From the NCBI RefSeq assembly GCF_000005505.3, contig NC_016133.3, positions 4,588,001-4,652,000 on the forward strand: DNA of 64,000 nucleotides, given 5' to 3'. The first letter of the stretch is position 1, and every line of letters starts with the position of its first letter. The notes beneath the pieces are model-generated. The model was not told where the DNA came from and made no database searches. It saw nothing but the letters and a program-made list of their open reading frames with translations. This document shows, in pieces, positions 22,861 through 35,870 of this stretch. Made by a program: the position numbers and the translations under genes. Origin of the DNA: Brachypodium distachyon. Taxonomy: Eukaryota > Streptophyta > Magnoliopsida > Poales > Poaceae.

Positions 22861-23120
22861 GGGCCTCTTTGATTCGCAGGATGACAAAATCACATGATTG
22901 CCATGTCATGCCTATTTGAATCCAATAAGATTACGGTTGGACCTTAAAAAAAAGGTTGGAGTGGATACGAGATTTCCTACCAAATCTAGTGCAATGAAAT
23001 CCGTAGAAGAACTCTCATAGATTCAACACTACAAATAGCAACCCATACCTGAAAAAAACATCTCAAGGAATTCAAATCCCGCAAAATCCCTACAGAAAAT
23101 TCTTTGAATCAAAGAGGCCC
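22861..23120. mobile_element. Tourist-like (PIF/Harbinger) MITE
   Basis: A perfect 15-base terminal inverted repeat (gggcctctttgattc) bounds 260 bases of AT-rich non-coding DNA. Size and end type fit Tourist-like MITEs, although a TAA/TTA target duplication is not obvious. Confidence 0.75.
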
Positions 23121-23699
23121 GTGACCTTTTGCAAAATCCCTTCTTTTACCATACTCATATTGAACAGTCTTAGCCATTGGACATCTCCCCAGTAGTATGC
23201 TACTGTTGGCATGGGCACTTGAGATTCGGGGAGATACGTACGTGCCCACGCCACGACGACGGGTCGCTCTTGCGATTGACCATATGTGCTGCAGGAGTAT
23301 ATCTGCAGCCAAGTAGCCAAGTGAAGGGCGATCGAGGTGCCCACTTGGGCTCCCCAAGTGGCCAACTCGCGGCAGGATTCGGTCGACTTCGCTGCGTCAC
23401 CATGTCCACTTGCACGAGACCGTCTAGGACGCGTTGGGTGGGTGGCAGCTTTGCGTTCCTGCTGCGGGAGAGCGCTGGACCCAGACAAGGCCGACAGAGT
23501 GCTCGGGCCTCCTCGTCGGGGCACAGGCCCAACGCGCGTGGGCTATCCTCCCAACCTAGGCCTGCAAGAAGGGCCGGCTCGGCCCACTAAACTGCTAAAC
23601 CGCCCCTCGTTTTGGTACCGTTTGACCCGGACCTTTGGGCCCAGCAAATTCAATAGTGCAGTCCAAAAACCCCTTTGGACCCTGACGTCCGATAGGTTC

Positions 23700-24163
23700 G
23701 GCCCTCCTCTTGTTTCCAGTCCAGGAGAAACCGAGGCCGAGTCTCTCTCTTGTTCTCTCGACAGCTCCGCAGCGGGCAACGCCGCCGGCACGGCCGCCGC
23801 AGGTCACCCCGTCGTTCTCCGATGATCCGTTCATAACCTCCACAGGATCGTCCCGCTTCCGCCTCCATCTCGACCGTGCCGCCGGCCGTGACTCCGAGGC
23901 GCCGCCGCCCGCTCCTTCGCCGGCGGGGGAAAAGAAGTTGCTGGTGGTGAGGACGGGGGAGATTTTCCTGGGGCTTGTGGCGGTGTTCGTCCACGAGGTT
24001 AGGGGGGCGTCTCCGGTTTAGCACGTGGAGGCAGAGGCAGAGGGAGGTGGTGGCGACGGCGAGCCCTCGGTTCAGCTTCTTTGCCGCCGTTTTGGGCATC
24101 GTCGACGCCGTTGAGAGAGGAGCCTCGTCGCCTGCCGGTGCTTAAACTCCACCCCTCTCCCAC
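23700..24163 (+). other. Candidate 5' UTR exon of the dephospho-CoA kinase gene
   Basis: GC-rich, pyrimidine-rich leader-like sequence (ctctctcttgttctctcgac) ends at a possible donor cccaccg|gttagt near 24163. A clean acceptor, tttcag, lies directly before the kinase ATG at 25511, so a 5' UTR intron of about 1.35 kb is likely. This rests only on splice-site-like sequences. Confidence 0.45.
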
Positions 24164-24281
24164 CGGTTAGTATTCTGTTTCCTCTATTGATCTCTTCCCT
24201 CTCAGTTCAGTTATGTAATGTATTTATGTCTCATGTGTTGTTCCTGTTCCGGTTTTGTTTGGTGAGGAAACAAATCTTCTA

Positions 24282-24394
24282 CTCCCTTTGATCCTAAATT
24301 GTTGTCGAAATATTACATCTATCTAGACGCTTTTTAAGAATAGATACATCCATATTTGGACAAATTTGAGACAAGTAATATGGGTCGGAGGGAG
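24282..24394. mobile_element. Stowaway MITE
   Basis: Inverted ends ctccctttgatcctaaattg and gggtcggagggag with the internal core atttcg/gtcgaaatattac. About 113 bases, inside the presumed 5' UTR intron of the kinase gene. Confidence 0.8.
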
Positions 24395-25510
24395 TAGCAT
24401 ATACCAGAGCATGAACAAATCTTCAAACAGTTTCAGTTAGCTGGATTCATTGTTAATGAGAATTAATATCTATGATACAGCCCAGGGTGTACCATAAAAA
24501 AGTATAGCACAGTACTTTCAGAGTGATTTTGATGAGAGCATATGCAGTGTATAGTCCTGTCATTTTGCAAACTGTGTGTTGAGCCATTTATGCCATACGC
24601 TCCCCAGCGCAAGGTAATTGTTTAACAAAATTCTGCGATGCAATTTATGCTTGGTAATTTTCTGCAATGTATGCTTGGAATGAGATGATGCTTGCAATGT
24701 ATGTATGAACTGGATGCTTGGTGATACATTGGGTTGTCCGGGGTGGACTCACGCTGATGATTTGGGCCTTGGGTTTTGGGGGTTAGTAATTGGAGATTTG
24801 GGGTTGTCCGGTTGGGCCTCAGGATGCCGTTGGGAGGGTATGGCACCCGGCTGCTGCCCTCCCCATACCCATAGAATAAAATCCCTGTGTTTACCCTCCC
24901 CTGATTGCCCATTACCTACTTTTAGGCTAAATTAGTTTGGAAGCCTAGCAAAATTTGGGGGTCGGCTTCTTCAGGAAGCTGGGGGAGGACAGCTTCTGTG
25001 AGAAGCTCCCCAAAAGAACTGGGCCTAATTATGCTTGTGTATTAGATGGATAAAGCAAAAACGAAATGAGTAATTTGGGATGATATTCATGATGTGAGAG
25101 TGCCTTGGTAATTATCTTTGAATTTTAACATTCTGCTCCGCCACCAGCACTATAGCAGTCTCTGTACCTTCTCTGGCCTGTACTCGCTGGTGGGCGGGTG
25201 CCTCGGTGATGGGCTCATGCTGAGACAACAGGGGAAATATCACTGGTAACAGAGTTGACTGATCAGGGAATGATAGAAACTTCGGATGGCATATAAGCGA
25301 ATCGAATGCGAGTGTTTGGCCGACCCATGACACGTCGTGTATTATGCCTATTCAGGCTGGCGCTGAGGAGGATTGTGGTGGAAATGCAGCCACGCGGTGG
25401 TTGCAGAGGAGTGGACTGCAGCCTGTGCTCTATGTTTGCTTACGATACCCCTACAGTAAAAGGGCTGATTTCTACACTTCCTAAACTGTCTTGCACAAAT
25501 CAAATTTCAG

Positions 25511-28169
25511 ATGAGGCTGGTTGGCTTGACTGGTGGGATTGCGTCGGGGAAGAGTACCATATCCAACCTCTTCAAATCCAATGGCATCCCTGTCATTGAT
25601 GCCGATATAGTTGCTCGGGTAAGCAGCAGCCGTAATCGTCCTACATGATGTTCTATTCGTTATTTTGACCAGTTCATTGTTCTGTTTTAGAGGGCCTGTT
25701 TATGCTGCTTTCAATATATGGTGATCTTTTCTAAACAATATTGTTGTTCTTGATTCATCCCACCCAACAGCCTCAAGCTTTGCATCACAACAATTTTCTT
25801 GTTTTGATTGATTGCTTATATTTGGTAGATAATGTGCACTTCACTCCAAACAGAACATCTGCAACACAGTTATAAATTGGTTGGTTGTAAGCTGGTTTTC
25901 CAGTGACAAGGAAAGGCAACTGTTCAGTTTGTTTTGTCCTATTTAACCATAATTACCTGATGTGATCCAACCTCCTCTGAACCACGAACCCGATCGAGCG
26001 ATCTAGATCAGGGTTTGAAATTGCTACGGATCACTCATATTTGGGATGTGATTCAGTCAATGCAAGGGGAACAAATACAATACTAAATCAAGAGAGAAAT
26101 GAGAATAAAAACATGCCGGAATTGTCATTGTGTTACTGTAGTCGCCATCATGCCACTGCTCTCCACCACCGCACGTCACAGTCGTCGCTGTTGTGTGCAT
26201 TTCTCTGCAGTCATGCCTGCCATCGTGTCTTCAAATTTAGGTGAGCTTGGCTGGGCCAACAGTTCACTGGTCAAATTTAGGATCTTCTACATTTGTTCGC
26301 TAATTCCAAAACCATACAATCCTACATTTTGACTTTATTTCCCTCCATGTTACGAACTGAAATATGAATTCATGTACCTAGTCTATAGATCCCATGACTC
26401 AATTCGTAGCGGCTGATGACTCATGAACCTCAAATCGAACGAATTTCAGATCTGGTAACTCTTACTTCGCTTAAGCTTCTATCTGGAATTTTATAACCAG
26501 TAAGCTAATGTGAAAAGTTTGGAGTCAGTAGGGATTCATGGTTACTGGCAGGCAGAGTAGCAGTAACTTACCTTTTCCCCTCTATAACTAGATCTATCAG
26601 TTGAGCCAAGCCTCTGATCTGAAATTTATAACCAGTAAGCTAGTGCGAAAAGTTTGGAGTCAGTAGGCATTCCTGGTTAGTGGCAGAGTAGATCTGCCAG
26701 TTGAGCCAACATTATTTTATGCATTAAAATACATTTTTGGTTGTCTTCATGAAAATTATAAATGTGTACGAACTACTGGATCCTACAAAATATAAATGAT
26801 TCCACCACAATGCTTGGTATGAGGCAGTAATTTGTCAATACTCTGGGGCTTTGTACTTGTTAGGCATTTGGAATATTTTGGTGCTTGCAAACCACACTTG
26901 ACAGCAGCTAGCATGTTTGTGTTTTGGTACTGATAAGCATTTGCATTACTTGCAGACCACAATTGGTAGTTGCTACTTGATAGTATTGTATGTACAAAGC
27001 ATTTAAATTCTGTTGCGTTCTGAGACTGTGGAATCCAGAGCTTGACTTGCAAACTTAGTACTTGACTTTCAGATCTCAAAGTATGTTTAATACACTTTTG
27101 GACTTATGTGTTACGAACTTTGTGCTGATTGTATTTTCATGCATTTACAGAATGTAGTGCAGAAAGGCACCAGAGGTTGGAAGAAGATTATAAATGCTTT
27201 TGGGAATGATATCTTGTTGGAAAATGGAGAAATTGACAGAGCTCGCCTAGGCCAGATGGTTTTCTCTGACCCAGTGAAACGCCAAATTCTAAACCGGTAC
27301 AATCTCTAAGAAAAAATGCATTTTGTTTTGTTTTGCTATAATTATAGATATTTGGTTCAATTTTTTTTAACATGATAACTGCTACATCCTCAACAGGGAA
27401 TAATAATTCCACCTATTTCTGTTCTCACATCTCATGTTGTTGTGGTTCCCATGAAAATACAATTGTTTAGTTGGATATTTTGCTCATATTAGCAATCTTG
27501 GGCGTATTTTTTTTTGAGTAATCTCTTGTGTGTATTTCATACAGTGAAGATGTAATTTGACAAACCATTAATATCATAAATGCTACATTTAGTGTTTTGT
27601 AATTCTGATACTGATCTATACTTAGTGGCATGCACATTGTCATGATTAGTCCTTTAGATGTCAAGGATTATTTTTTTGGTGGCATTTTCTGATATGTTTT
27701 GTTCGTGATTACTTCTTGGTAACCTTTCAGTCTTCTGGCCCCACATATTTCATCGGGTATACTTTGGGAGATAATAAAACTGTGGATGAAGGGATGCAAG
27801 GTTATAATCCTTGACATTCCGCTGCTGTTCGAGACAAAAATGGACCGATGGACAAACCCAGTCATTGTTGTATGGGTGGATCCCCAAACACAGATTGAGA
27901 GGCTCATGTCGAGAGATGGATGCAGCCAGGAACAAGCGCAGAACAGGATCAATGCACAGCTTGCGCTGGACTGGAAGAAGTCGGAAGCTGACATAGTTAT
28001 CAACAACTCTGGCCTTCTAGACGACACAAAAGAACAGTTCCGAGAAGTATTGAAGCAAGTGTCTGAGCCCTTGACATGGAAGGAGCGCATGATATCCCGG
28101 GATGGCCTTCTCTCCATTGTTCTGTGCACAGCAGTGGGAATTTTACTAGCTCAGAAGAATCTGCTATGA
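25511..28169 (+). CDS. Dephospho-CoA kinase (CoaE family)
   Basis: Three exons, 25511-25618, 27151-27296 and 27731-28169, give 230 residues. The enzyme phosphorylates the 3'-hydroxyl of dephospho-CoA, the last step of coenzyme A synthesis. The P-loop [12 protein letters not shown] is at residues 5-16, followed by DADIVAR, the CoA-domain segment [18 protein letters not shown] and the lid region MSRDG then AQNRINAQL. After the kinase domain there is a hydrophobic C-terminal segment (about 208-224, [15 protein letters not shown]), consistent with a tail anchor in a membrane, as known in plant and animal CoaE-type proteins. Exon 1 starts exactly at the splice acceptor; an upstream leader exon is likely. 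Introns are 1.5 kb and 0.4 kb. Confidence 0.95.
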
Positions 28170-29063
28170 CCTTTACATATTTAGGATTGAACGAAGAGGT
28201 TGAAAACTGCAAACTACCATTGCACTAGCACGCTTATGGTTCTGTGATGTTTTATACTCCTACGTCGACTGCCGAACTTTTAGTAACAAGATGGTCATGA
28301 ACAAGCTGAATCTGGCAATCATTTGTTCGTAGCTACACCTGTGTTGTCTTATGAGCTTGTGGTATACGGAGTCCTATTTGGTTATCACTTCGGAATGGAT
28401 TACTTGAGCAAGTCTAAAACTAGGATGCCAGGTTGATACACCAATGTTTTACAGAGATAATCATTCAATATCACCGCTTCAGGTGCTGTCTTGAAGCGGT
28501 GATTTTGATTACTTCGGAACTGAACGGAGTTCTCGAACGTGGATTAGTATTTACTTCAGGTTCAAACTTGAAATATTTGAAAACTCAAAGTTATGTTGAA
28601 GTGTAGCAAGGCGCCTTGAAATTTTGGTTTTGAGTGATCTCTCCTTTTCGAACTTATTTAGTAGTCATAATAAGTGTAGTGATGATTTAGTACAGTAGTA
28701 CAACTTACTATGGCTCGGGGGGAGGGAGTACTGTGCTGTGACTGCTTTTTGTCTTTTTGGTTATTTCAAATATCGGATGGTTAAACCGAATTACCTAAGC
28801 TAACAGATGCTCGAAAAACAAAAGAAAAAGATGGCTACATGTTCCGTGGTTCCTGTGACCACACGTATTGTACTACTCCGTTCTTTATGGAACGGAGTGA
28901 GTACTGTCCATCTTCCCAAAGCATCTTCGCTTGCAACTCGGTCAACTCGGTGACACGATAGCCTGATAGGAGAGTTTCAGTTTCCAGTTAACATCACTCC
29001 CCAGAGTCCACAGCACCCCAGACCCCGAGCGAGAGCGCTCGGCACGGCAAGTCGGCGGCGATC
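28170..29063. other. Intergenic, upstream of cyclase copy 2
   Basis: No gene is seen. It contains a short hairpin (28471-28502: arms tcaccgcttcag and ttgaagcggtga, loop of eight bases) and a micro-Stowaway (28876-28901). The last 80 bases resemble the leader of cyclase copy 1. Confidence 0.5.
28876..28901. mobile_element. Micro-Stowaway consisting of little more than its ends
   Basis: Between TA dinucleotides lies ctccgttc, four spacer-like bases and ggaacggagtgag, i.e. two Stowaway-like ends nearly back to back. It could be an internal-deletion product. Confidence 0.5.
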
Positions 29064-31530
29064 ATGGCGGCGGCTGTTCTCATCACCCTTCTCCTCCTCC
29101 TCCTTCTCCCGGCGCGCCACGCTCTCGCCACGGCGGCCGGCGACGCGCACCCGGGCTACGCGGGCGCGGAGGCCGACACCTGCGGGCCGGAGCTCGGAGA
29201 CGGCGGCTCCGTGGGCCGGCGGAGTCACGGCCCGGCGCTGGAGGAGTACGGCGGGGGGCGCATCGTGGACATCACCCACGCGTACCGGCCCGACATGCCG
29301 GCGTTCGCGCCGGGCGCGACCGTGGGCCCCGTGGTGCGGCTCAAGGAGTCCATGGAGAACGGGTCCGAGTACAACCTGTCGGAGCTCCGGATCGAGTGCC
29401 ACATGGGCACCCACGTCGACGCGCCGGGCCACATGAACCAGGCCCACTTCGCCGCCGGCCTCGACATCGACACGCTCGACCTCGACGTCCTCAACGGTGC
29501 GCGTCCAAAAGCTTTTCTCCTACCAAAAACTAACCAAGCTTCGATTATCTTGTTTATTCTGGAACCATGAAGCTTCGATTATTCTGTCATCTCCGGCTCG
29601 CCATATGCACATACACTACGATCATGTTGGTTAGATGATTATATGATGCACGGAATGAGGGGAATCAATTTGGAAACGAGATGACAAGAACCTAGAGACG
29701 AGGAGGAAGATGATGCGGGGAATTCTAGTTCTAGATACCAATTTATAACAAGCAACAGTCTAGACTAGGCTCTGTGTTCATTTTCTTCTAGCTGATGTCT
29801 TCAATTCAGAAGCTGTGAGCATGTGAAACAGAGTATCCATTAGAATTGCTTGAAGTGCATCTCAATTCCGCGTCTTGCTTCTGACCGAAATATTTGTGTG
29901 TGCTTCTTAAGCTTTCTAATAAAGCTGGGCCAAAAGTCTTTTCTCTACAATTTTGTTGTTGTTGCATGTGAGCCTTAATTAAATCTGCATTGTATTTGGG
30001 AATTATTTGACCATTGACTTACTATTGTACCTTTACAGGTCCTGCGTTACTGGTCGATGTTCCGAGACACACAAATATAACAGGTATCCCATGTGTGTTT
30101 TTTGCTTCCAGGAGCTCCAGCTCATCTGCCACTCCTTCAATTAATCACTTTGCTGTCGCAAGATTAATTTAACAAGAGATATACATATATCACTGGTATG
30201 CTGTTGTTGTATTTAGATATCTGTTTCTCCATCAAATTCATGTCTTCGGCGAGGGTTTGATAAGAATTAATTTCTCACAGACCAATGTCTGCATTTTTAA
30301 AAGATAAGAAGAACGCGAGAAGTGTTGACATTCTCAATAAAAATATACGATTTGTGTGCATGGTGGCTAGCATTATTTGGTACATGATGCTCCCATTAAC
30401 TCTATGCAGCTGAAGCAATGGAATCCCTTAACATACCGAAAGGTGTCCGTCGTGTTCTCTTCAGGACATTGAACACAGACAGGTATGCCCTATTTTCAGG
30501 AGATATTCAACTAGAAATACATTTTTGACCATATTATTAGTTGATTATGTTATGGATTGTATTGAACATATATGTAACCAAATGATATGTAGGGGGCTCA
30601 TGTGGAAGGCATCAGGCGATCTCAGTTATGTTGGTTTTACAAAGGATGGTGCACAATGGTTAGTTGACAACACCGACATCAAGCTTGTTGGTGAGTACTT
30701 AGGAGCTAGAGAATATTGGAATTACAAAACATGGCATTTGTCTTTATATCCATCTTCATGATGATCTGGTGTTGTGGACTTACACATATTTGTCAGAACC
30801 TTGTTAATTGTGAATTGTCTAGGCTCAGTTAGTTCTATAACCTTTTTGCTTGGGAGATCAATATATGCATATCCTTATCTTATGTAAAATTAACATAATG
30901 ATATTGGCAATTCTGTAGGGGTTGACTATCTATCGGTTGCAGCATTTGATCACTTAATCTCTGCCCATGTGGTCTTTTTCAAAAATGCGGTAAGATGCTA
31001 CCCTTTCCTGGGCCTAAAGAAGTGAAAAAGCAAAGCTACCAGATAACATTGTTGCCTTATACTAAATTACTAATCTCTAATCCTATTCTGCTTATTCCCT
31101 TAGTCTACCACAGAAAATTACCTTCACAAGTGTTTCCTGACTAAATAACCAACTCTGGAAACATTTTACTACAGCATTGCATGTGACAGGTTGACCAAAA
31201 TATTAGTTCAGCATTGGCATTGCTAATTAACCTCTTCTCGAGGGACAATGCTTGCTTATTTACTACTCCTCTTAAGAAGATTACACTTCATCTGTTGGTG
31301 ATCCAGAAAGAATAGAATGAACTCACCTTGCAATATCTCACCTTCCAAGCGATTGCATTATTGATTGAAACCATCAGTTGATGTGCTTACTTTGTTTCTG
31401 TCAGGATATCATCCTAGTCGAAGCTCTGAAACTAGACAATGTCAAGACTGGTTTATACATGCTGCACTGCTTACCTCTAAGACTGGTTGGATCTGAGGGT
31501 TCACCAATCAGGTGCATCCTTATCAAGTGA
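29064..31530 (+). CDS. Secreted cyclase/kynurenine formamidase-like protein, copy 2
   Basis: Six exons, 29064-29496, 30039-30083, 30410-30482, 30593-30690, 30919-30989 and 31405-31530, encode 281 residues. Exons 2-6 have exactly the same lengths as in copy 1. It has a signal peptide, IVDITH, the metal-binding [11 protein letters not shown] and C-terminal [17 protein letters not shown]. It differs from copy 1 mainly at the N terminus and around residues 215-225 ([10 protein letters not shown] against [10 protein letters not shown]). An AATAAA at 31627-31632 follows the stop by about 100 bases. Predicted secreted metal-dependent hydrolase; substrate not known. Confidence 0.93.
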
Positions 31531-32726
31531 TCACTTCGCTGCCGCTCTTGCCAGAGGCTGCAATGCATTGTGCCCACTGATGTTACATCCTGGCTAATGT
31601 CTTGGTGCACAGTCCATCCATGTAACAATAAATTCCATGTGTCATGTATTATATGTTTTTTTCCCTTGAAGAATGACGGGGGCAGAAGACCTCCCCACAG
31701 GATGTTATATATTGCTCGAAAGGGAGTGGGCAGTCCAACAAATATTGTCACAAATAGCGTCATGTAATATACTATGTTTGTACCGTCAAATATTTTCAAT
31801 CAACAAGAATGTACCTTTACTACAGATAAGTCACTTGTGCAAGACAAATTTACCTGAGAATCACATGAGTCAGCAATTTTCAAGTACTTTTTGTTATTTT
31901 TTCAATATTTTGACTCCTATTGCGAAGCCTGCTGTCCCAGTACTGTTATTTTGAACTCTTTGAAATGATAGCCTGTCAAACTGCTATATCTGCAATTTTC
32001 GTTTCATGCAGCATAAAATGAGTCGCATGCTCCTGAAGATAACAACACTTGATGAAACAGGAAGAGATGCATGAGTTATCATTCTTTTGTGGCTGCATAT
32101 GGATGATCCAACAAGTGCCTGACCAGTTTCCGTTTGATTTTTTCTAATTAACTGGGCAACTATTAAATTATAGAGTTCTGCCCTCTTCGAGGTTTATAGC
32201 ATTGTACTAATCCTTAGAACAAATGTCATGACTCACGGTTCATTTCTTTTGTAATGCTAGCTTGTCAATCTGCTATATCTCTGGATCCTTACCAGTCTCA
32301 TCAGTGATATCGTACATTACTATACAAGAGCAGGTGCAAAATTTATAGCATCAGAATACAAGCGGTCGCTCAGGCAGATCCGTTAAATTTGAGTATATCA
32401 AAGCAAACAAGAAAAACAAAGCTACAAGGAAAAACCAGCTAATCTTGAAAGAATGAAACAATAGATCCAACAACTAGAACTCCAGTTTGACGATATTGAT
32501 GAGGGCCTGCTGCTTTCACCCAGATGCTTTCTGTTGCACCTTACATAGCTGCACCTTATGGATGATGGTCTGCTTCTTTCCCGCAGATCCTTTTGACCCA
32601 TCCAGCTGCTAATTACAAGGCGAAGAGCATGGGTCCTATTCAGTATAGCTAAGCAGGTAGACTTCACAATATCACTCTGGTGGATCAGGTAGTTATGTTG
32701 GAGTCAGCCTGTGTGTAGCCTTGAAC
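31531..32726. other. Convergent intergenic region between cyclase copy 2 and GT47 gene
   Basis: No coding gene seen. AATAAA at 31627-31632 likely ends cyclase copy 2. Sections similar to the 3' flank of cyclase copy 1 (tgcatatggatgat.caacaagtg) show that the duplication reached past the stop codon by about 500 bases. Confidence 0.5.
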
Positions 32727-35318
32727 TTAGTATTTGATAACATGATGCCGCAACCAAAGTTCATACATAACCATGTGGAATGCATCATAGGGAATAGGAG
32801 GTGAATGCCACACAAAGTGTTTCTGTATCTGCAATGCCAACTTAACATGTTAGTTTAGTACTACACCAGAATTTAGGTTGGTATCAAGTTTTTGGTGCAC
32901 TATAGAAAAACAATTGCCAGATCAAAGGATTCACTACCCAGTTCTTCCAATAAACTTTAGAGCAGGTGATATTCTAATGATAAGGCAGGTGACATGTTAG
33001 AATCCAACCAAAAAACACAGATGTTGCTTTACTTTCCATCCTGATCTTGTAGATTAATTTCTATAACAATTAGATTCAATTACATAACCATAGTCTAATA
33101 CAGAAGGGAAGGTGAATGCAAACTGAAACTACCCACCAAGAGCTGCATACCTGAACTAGAGAGTTGTGCAATGCAACAAACTCTTCCTGTGATATAGATT
33201 TCAGGATACTCTTTAGTTCATATACATCACGCTCCTTAAGTACAATCGCAAACTTTTTCCAGTCAAGGACATCATTGAAAGGCAAGTCATAGTAGTCCGA
33301 CAAAATAACTAAAAGAACAGAATAAAATGGATCAGAACATATAAATAACGAGAGTACTAAAAAGTGAATTCCCATGAAAGGGGAGTACAAACAAGAACGA
33401 GCGCTCATGGGTGGCATGCGTTTCATGTCAAAAATACTAACCAGGGACACAACCATAGTGTATTGAATCAGATATACGAGCACTGTTAACTTGAGAGCCA
33501 CCAGGACAGATACAGAACTTAGTACGATAGAACTGCTTCTGATAAACTAGCTCTCCGATAGCTCTACTAATCCGATTATTACTGATAGCAAGCTCTGTAT
33601 CATTCTCCCAGACTCGTGCTAAAATAACTCTTATTTTTGAGTTGCGGTGGCCAGCCCAAAATCCAAGATTTGTCCTGTTTTCATTCCAAAAGCAACAAAT
33701 TAAGATTACAGATTTTGCAGGAGGGAAAAAGAATGTTAGATTAGCAAAGAGCTGAAGACCAGTGGTCATGAGGAACTTGCAATTTGCTATACCACAGTGC
33801 TTCTTTGCAGTAGAAGAAAGCATTGAACTTGGTGTAAAGCCATGTATACTTCTGAATTAATCATATGCAAAGACTATGAACTTTAAGGAATAAATAAGGA
33901 GAGTAACTGGGTAAATAAGCGCCTATATTTCACATAAATTCTGACATGAATCAGATTTTCACCTTGCGAGACATTATCAGGTTAGTCAGAACAAATAGAA
34001 AGTGCCATTCCAACCTGTTTTCAACATCATTTCCTCCTTTAGGTAGAGCAAATGGCTGCAATACTTGAGGAAGAGCAACATCCTTATGCGGTATAAAGTC
34101 AACATTATAGCTCGGTGAACAGACAACTCTAATAGAGTTCTTCACCATGAATGGAAGTCCTTCAAACGCCCTCACACCTACATCATGGCATGTCACAAAG
34201 AAGTGATCTGCTCCTAGTGTCCGGTTCCAATAAGGATACTTGTTTATCAAACCCTCGACATAATCCTTAACTATTATTGTCATATTCTCATATGAAGTAC
34301 CCTGCAAGACTAAAAATGATGCATGTAAATAAAGTATAAGAAGAATCAAGTATGCAGAGTTGCAGGCATTGATGACACAAGAATAAGTGGCGTATCAATC
34401 GAAGCAACTTTGGGCCATACAACTGTTTCCATAATTTTTTAAAGGAAAGTTATATGATGTCTCCTATGAAACAGTTGGTTTGCAATTCGGTGAGCAAGCA
34501 AGTTGAGAAACCAAACATCTATTTGGATCTCTACAGTATCTTTTCTTCTACTTTTGCCGCAACAGTGACATGCACATATTAAACCATCATACATTACAAA
34601 TTTGACAGACCAACCTATTTTAGCAAGAACTAAAACCTCGAGAATGCAGTGAACTTAAACCATCATACATTACAAAGTGACATACCCTATCTATTGTAGC
34701 AATTAGTAAACAAGATCACAATGCAGTGAACGAGCTATAACCTCGAGAAAGGAATCCTATATCACTCTGCACATTGACAATATTCGCATCCCCCAACCAA
34801 ACAACACTAGTGAAGACAGCATTACAAAGTTATAATGCGACAAAACGAGCAGTATAGGGTTAAAAGAGATAGCTGGGGACCTTGCCGCGCATCTTGTGGG
34901 GCGAGATGGGGACGAAGAAGAGGTCGGCGCTGTCAGGGTCTTCGGTGCGGAAGCGGCTCTCGCGGATGTTCTGGAAGAAGTATCCCTCGCTGGCGTACTT
35001 GCCCGTGAGCTTCCGCGGCGTCTGATAGAAGGTCTTGGGGTCGCCGTCCGGGTAGATGTAGACCTTGAAGCTCCGCTCCATCTCCGCGTACCCCGCAGAG
35101 AACGCCTCGGGGGAGTGGTACACCGAAGGCCGCGGCGGCGCCGGCGAGAAGGGGGGCGCGAGGAGGCGTGATTCGTCGAGGGAGATAGAGGGGACTGCCG
35201 CGGGGCGGAGCGATCGAAGGGTGAGGAAGGAGAGCGAGAAGAGGGCGGCCGCGGCGAGGAGGAGGAGCGCCCGCGGCAGGGGCGAAGATGAGCCGGCGCC
35301 GCCGAGGCGGCCGGCCAT
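32727..35318 (-). CDS. GT47 exostosin-family glycosyltransferase
   Basis: Five exons, 35318-34881, 34301-34015, 33674-33442, 33308-33151 and 32828-32727, encode 405 residues. It is a type II Golgi membrane protein: short cytosolic start, signal anchor at about 15-34 (ALLLLAAAALFSLSFL), then the exostosin domain with [143 protein letters not shown]. These are typical of plant glycosyltransferases that build xylan, xyloglucan or pectin side chains; the sugar donor cannot be predicted. The last exon (HSPPIPYDAFHMVMYELW) is too short for easy gene finding but fits in phase. The start at 35318 was chosen because the anchor follows at once. Confidence 0.93.
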
Positions 35319-35616
35319 CGCCGGAGGTGAGGAAAGGAGTGGAGCGACGAGAGCGAGGGAGTGACGTCGGGTGCGGATTGGAAGGGAGCATGGAATCGAG
35401 GGTGTTCTCGGTAAAACGAGACCGTCTATGAGAATTGAGAACTTCTGAGTTCTGAGCTCATTTCTTTTCAAATCTCAAGTGTCTGTATCGGCTATTGATT
35501 TGAGTTTAAAAAAATAACGAAAAAGGGTAAACGAACTCACAAATCCCGTCGCGGGACAGACCAAAGTTGTCACGGTCACAAAACTAAAGTTTTCACCATT
35601 GCGGGCTAAAGTTTTC

Positions 35617-35870
35617 ACAGTTACAATACTAAAATTGACACTTAGTGTCATACCTCTGGCTTCGCAAATTTTATGACATGATTTTACTTAATGATAACTA
35701 TTTCACTGTTACAGTACTAAAATTGGCACTTAGTGTCATACCTCCGGCTTCGCAATTTTTATGATATGATTTTACTTAATGATAACAACTATTCCAGCTT
35801 ACTGTTATATCTCCGGCTTCGCAATTTTTATTGTGTGTAGCACCTTTTATTTAATGATAATCTTTATAAA
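35617..35870. repeat. Tandem repeat, about 2.6 copies of a 90-base unit
   Basis: The unit carries gttaca.tactaaaattg.ca, cttagtgtcatacctc.ggct, tcgcaa..tttatga.atgat and tttacttaatgataac. Copies start near 35617 and 35709; a third, degenerate one starts near 35802 (tatctccggcttcgcaattt). Confidence 0.8.
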
